A stretch of 64,000 nucleotides of DNA, taken from contig NZ_CP013200.1 of the NCBI RefSeq assembly GCF_001445575.1, positions 2,170,001 to 2,234,000 of the forward strand, read 5' to 3'. The DNA comes from Arthrobacter alpinus. Lineage in GTDB: Bacteria; Actinomycetota; Actinomycetes; Actinomycetales; Micrococcaceae. The notes under the pieces are model-generated. The model saw only the letters and a program-made list of their open reading frames with translations, was not told the origin of the DNA and did no database searches. The position numbers and the translations under genes are program-made. Positions 62,558-64,000 of this stretch are shown piece after piece (the first letter of the stretch is position 1; each line of letters starts with the position of its first letter).

Positions 62558-64000
62558 ATGTCGGTGCCTGTAGCTATTGTTGTATCAACACTAGAAGAGC
62601 TCGCTAGATTGAATTGGGGAAAATTGGCTGAACCTATAACGATGGTGCCTGATCCACACCTTATGGAGTCGATGAGAGCCGTTGGATACACCCTTGAGAC
62701 GGCGATAGCTGATCTAATTGACAACTCAGTCACTGCTGGAGCCTCCCGAGTTGATCTTCTGTTCTCGGGCGACGGAACTAGCTACGTTGCTATCATCGAC
62801 GATGGTGGCGGAATGTCAGCAGTGCAGGCTCAAAATGCCATGCGGCTGGCCGGCAAGAGTTCTCGGTCTGACAGAGAATCTCATGACCTTGGAAGATTCG
62901 GGCTCGGCCTGAAGACGGCTTCCATTTCGCAATGCCGTGATCTGACCGTCGTGTCAAAGCATGACGGTCTTGTCCATGGGTATCGCTGGGATCTGGACTA
63001 CTTGATCGAGAAGGGTACATGGAGTTTACTTCAGCTGACGCAGGACGAATGTCGGAGCCTTCCTGAGTTTGCCGAACTCGACAAGAAGGCCACCGGCACT
63101 CTTGTTCTCTGGCGAAAATTGGATCAGCTCCAAGCGACAGCTGGGGACCTGGGTACTGGTCTAGACGAGAGTATGATTCGAGTCCGAAAGCACCTGAGCC
63201 TCGTTTTCCATAGATACCTTGCAGGCGAACACGGCAGGAAGTTCGTGATTGCCATAAATTATCGGCCCATTGAGGGGGCAGACCCATTGCTCCAATCTCA
63301 TCGGGCAACTCAACCCGGTCCACTTGAGAAGATCCACATCGAAGGTGAAGTGATCGAGCTCCGGCCCTTCACTCTTCCGCACCTAAATAAGCTCAGCAGC
63401 GCTGACAGGCAAAGGGCACGCGTCGATGGATCCCTCAGAGATAGTCAAGGGTTCTACATCTATCGTGAAAAACGATTGGTCATTTGGGGGACTTGGTTCC
63501 GCATCGCCCTAAGCAAGAGCTCGGTAAATTGGCACGGGTACGAGTGGACATTCCCAATACCCTCGACCATTTGTGGTCGTTGGATATCAAAAAGGCGCAA
63601 GCCGTGCCCCCGCCTGCAATTAGAAACCGACTTCGTCAGGTCGCCGACAATATCGTGGGCCCAAGCCGACGGGTTCACGAATACAGAGGTCGACCGACGT
63701 CAAAGGGTCCGGTGAACCACCTCTGGGATGTAATCGATGACAGGACGTCTTTCCGTTATGAGATTAACCGGAACCATCCGGCGGTCCTCGCACTCGGTGA
63801 GAGCATGGTCTCCGAAGAATCAGCCATGCTGGGGACACTAATCAGCCTACTGGAACAGTCTTTCCCTGTTGATGACGTCTACAACAGACTCGGCCAAGAC
63901 GCGATCCATACGCCTGCGGGGATAGACGACGCCGAACTCCATGTTTTGGCGTCATCATTGTGGGCTTCCCTAAAGAACAGTCTTAGCCCCCATGTCTTTG
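62558..64000 (+). pseudogene. MORC/GHKL-type ATPase, one frameshift, runs off right edge
   Basis: It begins MSVPVAIVVSTLEELARLNW. GHKL ATPase motifs follow: ADLIDNSVTAGASRVDL near 51, IDDGGGMSAVQAQ near 80, GRFGLGLKTASISQ near 112 and ATGTLVLWRKLD. The ORF in frame 1 ends at 63715 with a poor tail after TWFRIA. The other frame continues PKQELGKLARVRVDIPNTLD and stays open to the window end. One extra C in GCCCTAAG near 63508-63512 would join them. The ESMRAVGYTLETAIADLID start resembles MORC-like ATPases that lead Z1/PD-(D/E)xK restriction-type operons; the next genes are outside the window. It could be a functional gene with a sequencing error. Confidence 0.78.

Noticed and set aside
1..64000. 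CRISPR array
   Set aside because: No regularly spaced short repeats and no cas-type proteins were seen on either strand.

Overview
The window looks like a stretch of a conjugative element (plasmid or integrative conjugative element) from a high-GC Gram-positive bacterium, most likely an Arthrobacter-like member of the Micrococcaceae. The pointers are actinobacterial family markers (DUF4192 and DUF6504 proteins, an SCO6880-type T4SS protein, an EspR-like HTH regulator, NrdH, a DnaE2-type polymerase), frequent GTG/TTG starts and G/C-rich third positions. The genus is inference. No replication, partition, rRNA or complete tRNA gene was found.

Region 1 (1-697): part of a DUF4192 gene preceded by a small conserved ORF. 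The same two-gene unit occurs again at 61.5-62.2 kb in the same orientation, about 90% identical by eye. Region 2 (0.9-11.7 kb): a tight five-gene defence operon on the + strand: PLD/SNF2-like helicase, DUF4391 protein, type III Mod-like methyltransferase, type III Res-like helicase-nuclease and OLD-like ATPase/TOPRIM nuclease. An ISL3-family element with a perfect 8-bp target duplication follows and splits a 109-aa ORF.

Region 3 (13.9-32.7 kb): an accessory or defence island. It holds an unknown 454-aa protein divergent from a protein with five zinc-ribbon-like repeats around a Vsr/DUF559-like nuclease, a GmrSD-like DUF262/HNH protein, a truncated Pycsar-effector-like membrane protein, two further proteins with PD-(D/E)xK-like motifs, membrane proteins (one with a decayed tandem copy), IS30 and IS3 elements, and several pseudogenes. 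Direct repeats of about 300 bp that carry a tRNA 3'-end-like segment lie at 13.95 and 20.6 kb. A third, partial copy is at 31.1 kb. They divide the island into cassettes.

Region 4 (33.7-48.5 kb): tyrosine integrase and excisionase, regulators, a sigma factor, then a co-oriented and translationally coupled T4SS run: NlpC/P60 hydrolase, small pilin-like protein, VirB6-like, SCO6880, VirB4-like and VirD4-like proteins. DUF4913-like, ArdC-like antirestriction and SSB genes follow.

Region 5 (48.7-60.8 kb): a complete predicted ABC-three-component (ABC-3C) conflict system (HNH effector, middle component, DUF2326-type ATPase) placed between ssb and a MobF relaxase. The relaxase is interrupted by one frameshift. 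Next come a DUF6504 gene and dnaE2 behind a possible LexA box, then nrdH. Region 6 (60.8-64 kb): the second DUF4192 cassette and the start of a MORC/GHKL-type ATPase gene, also with one frameshift, which runs off the window.

Several otherwise intact genes differ from an open frame by one missing C or G. Either decay is recent or the assembly has single-base errors; raw reads would be needed to tell. Positions, motifs and repeats were read by eye. Family names come from motif recognition, not database searches.
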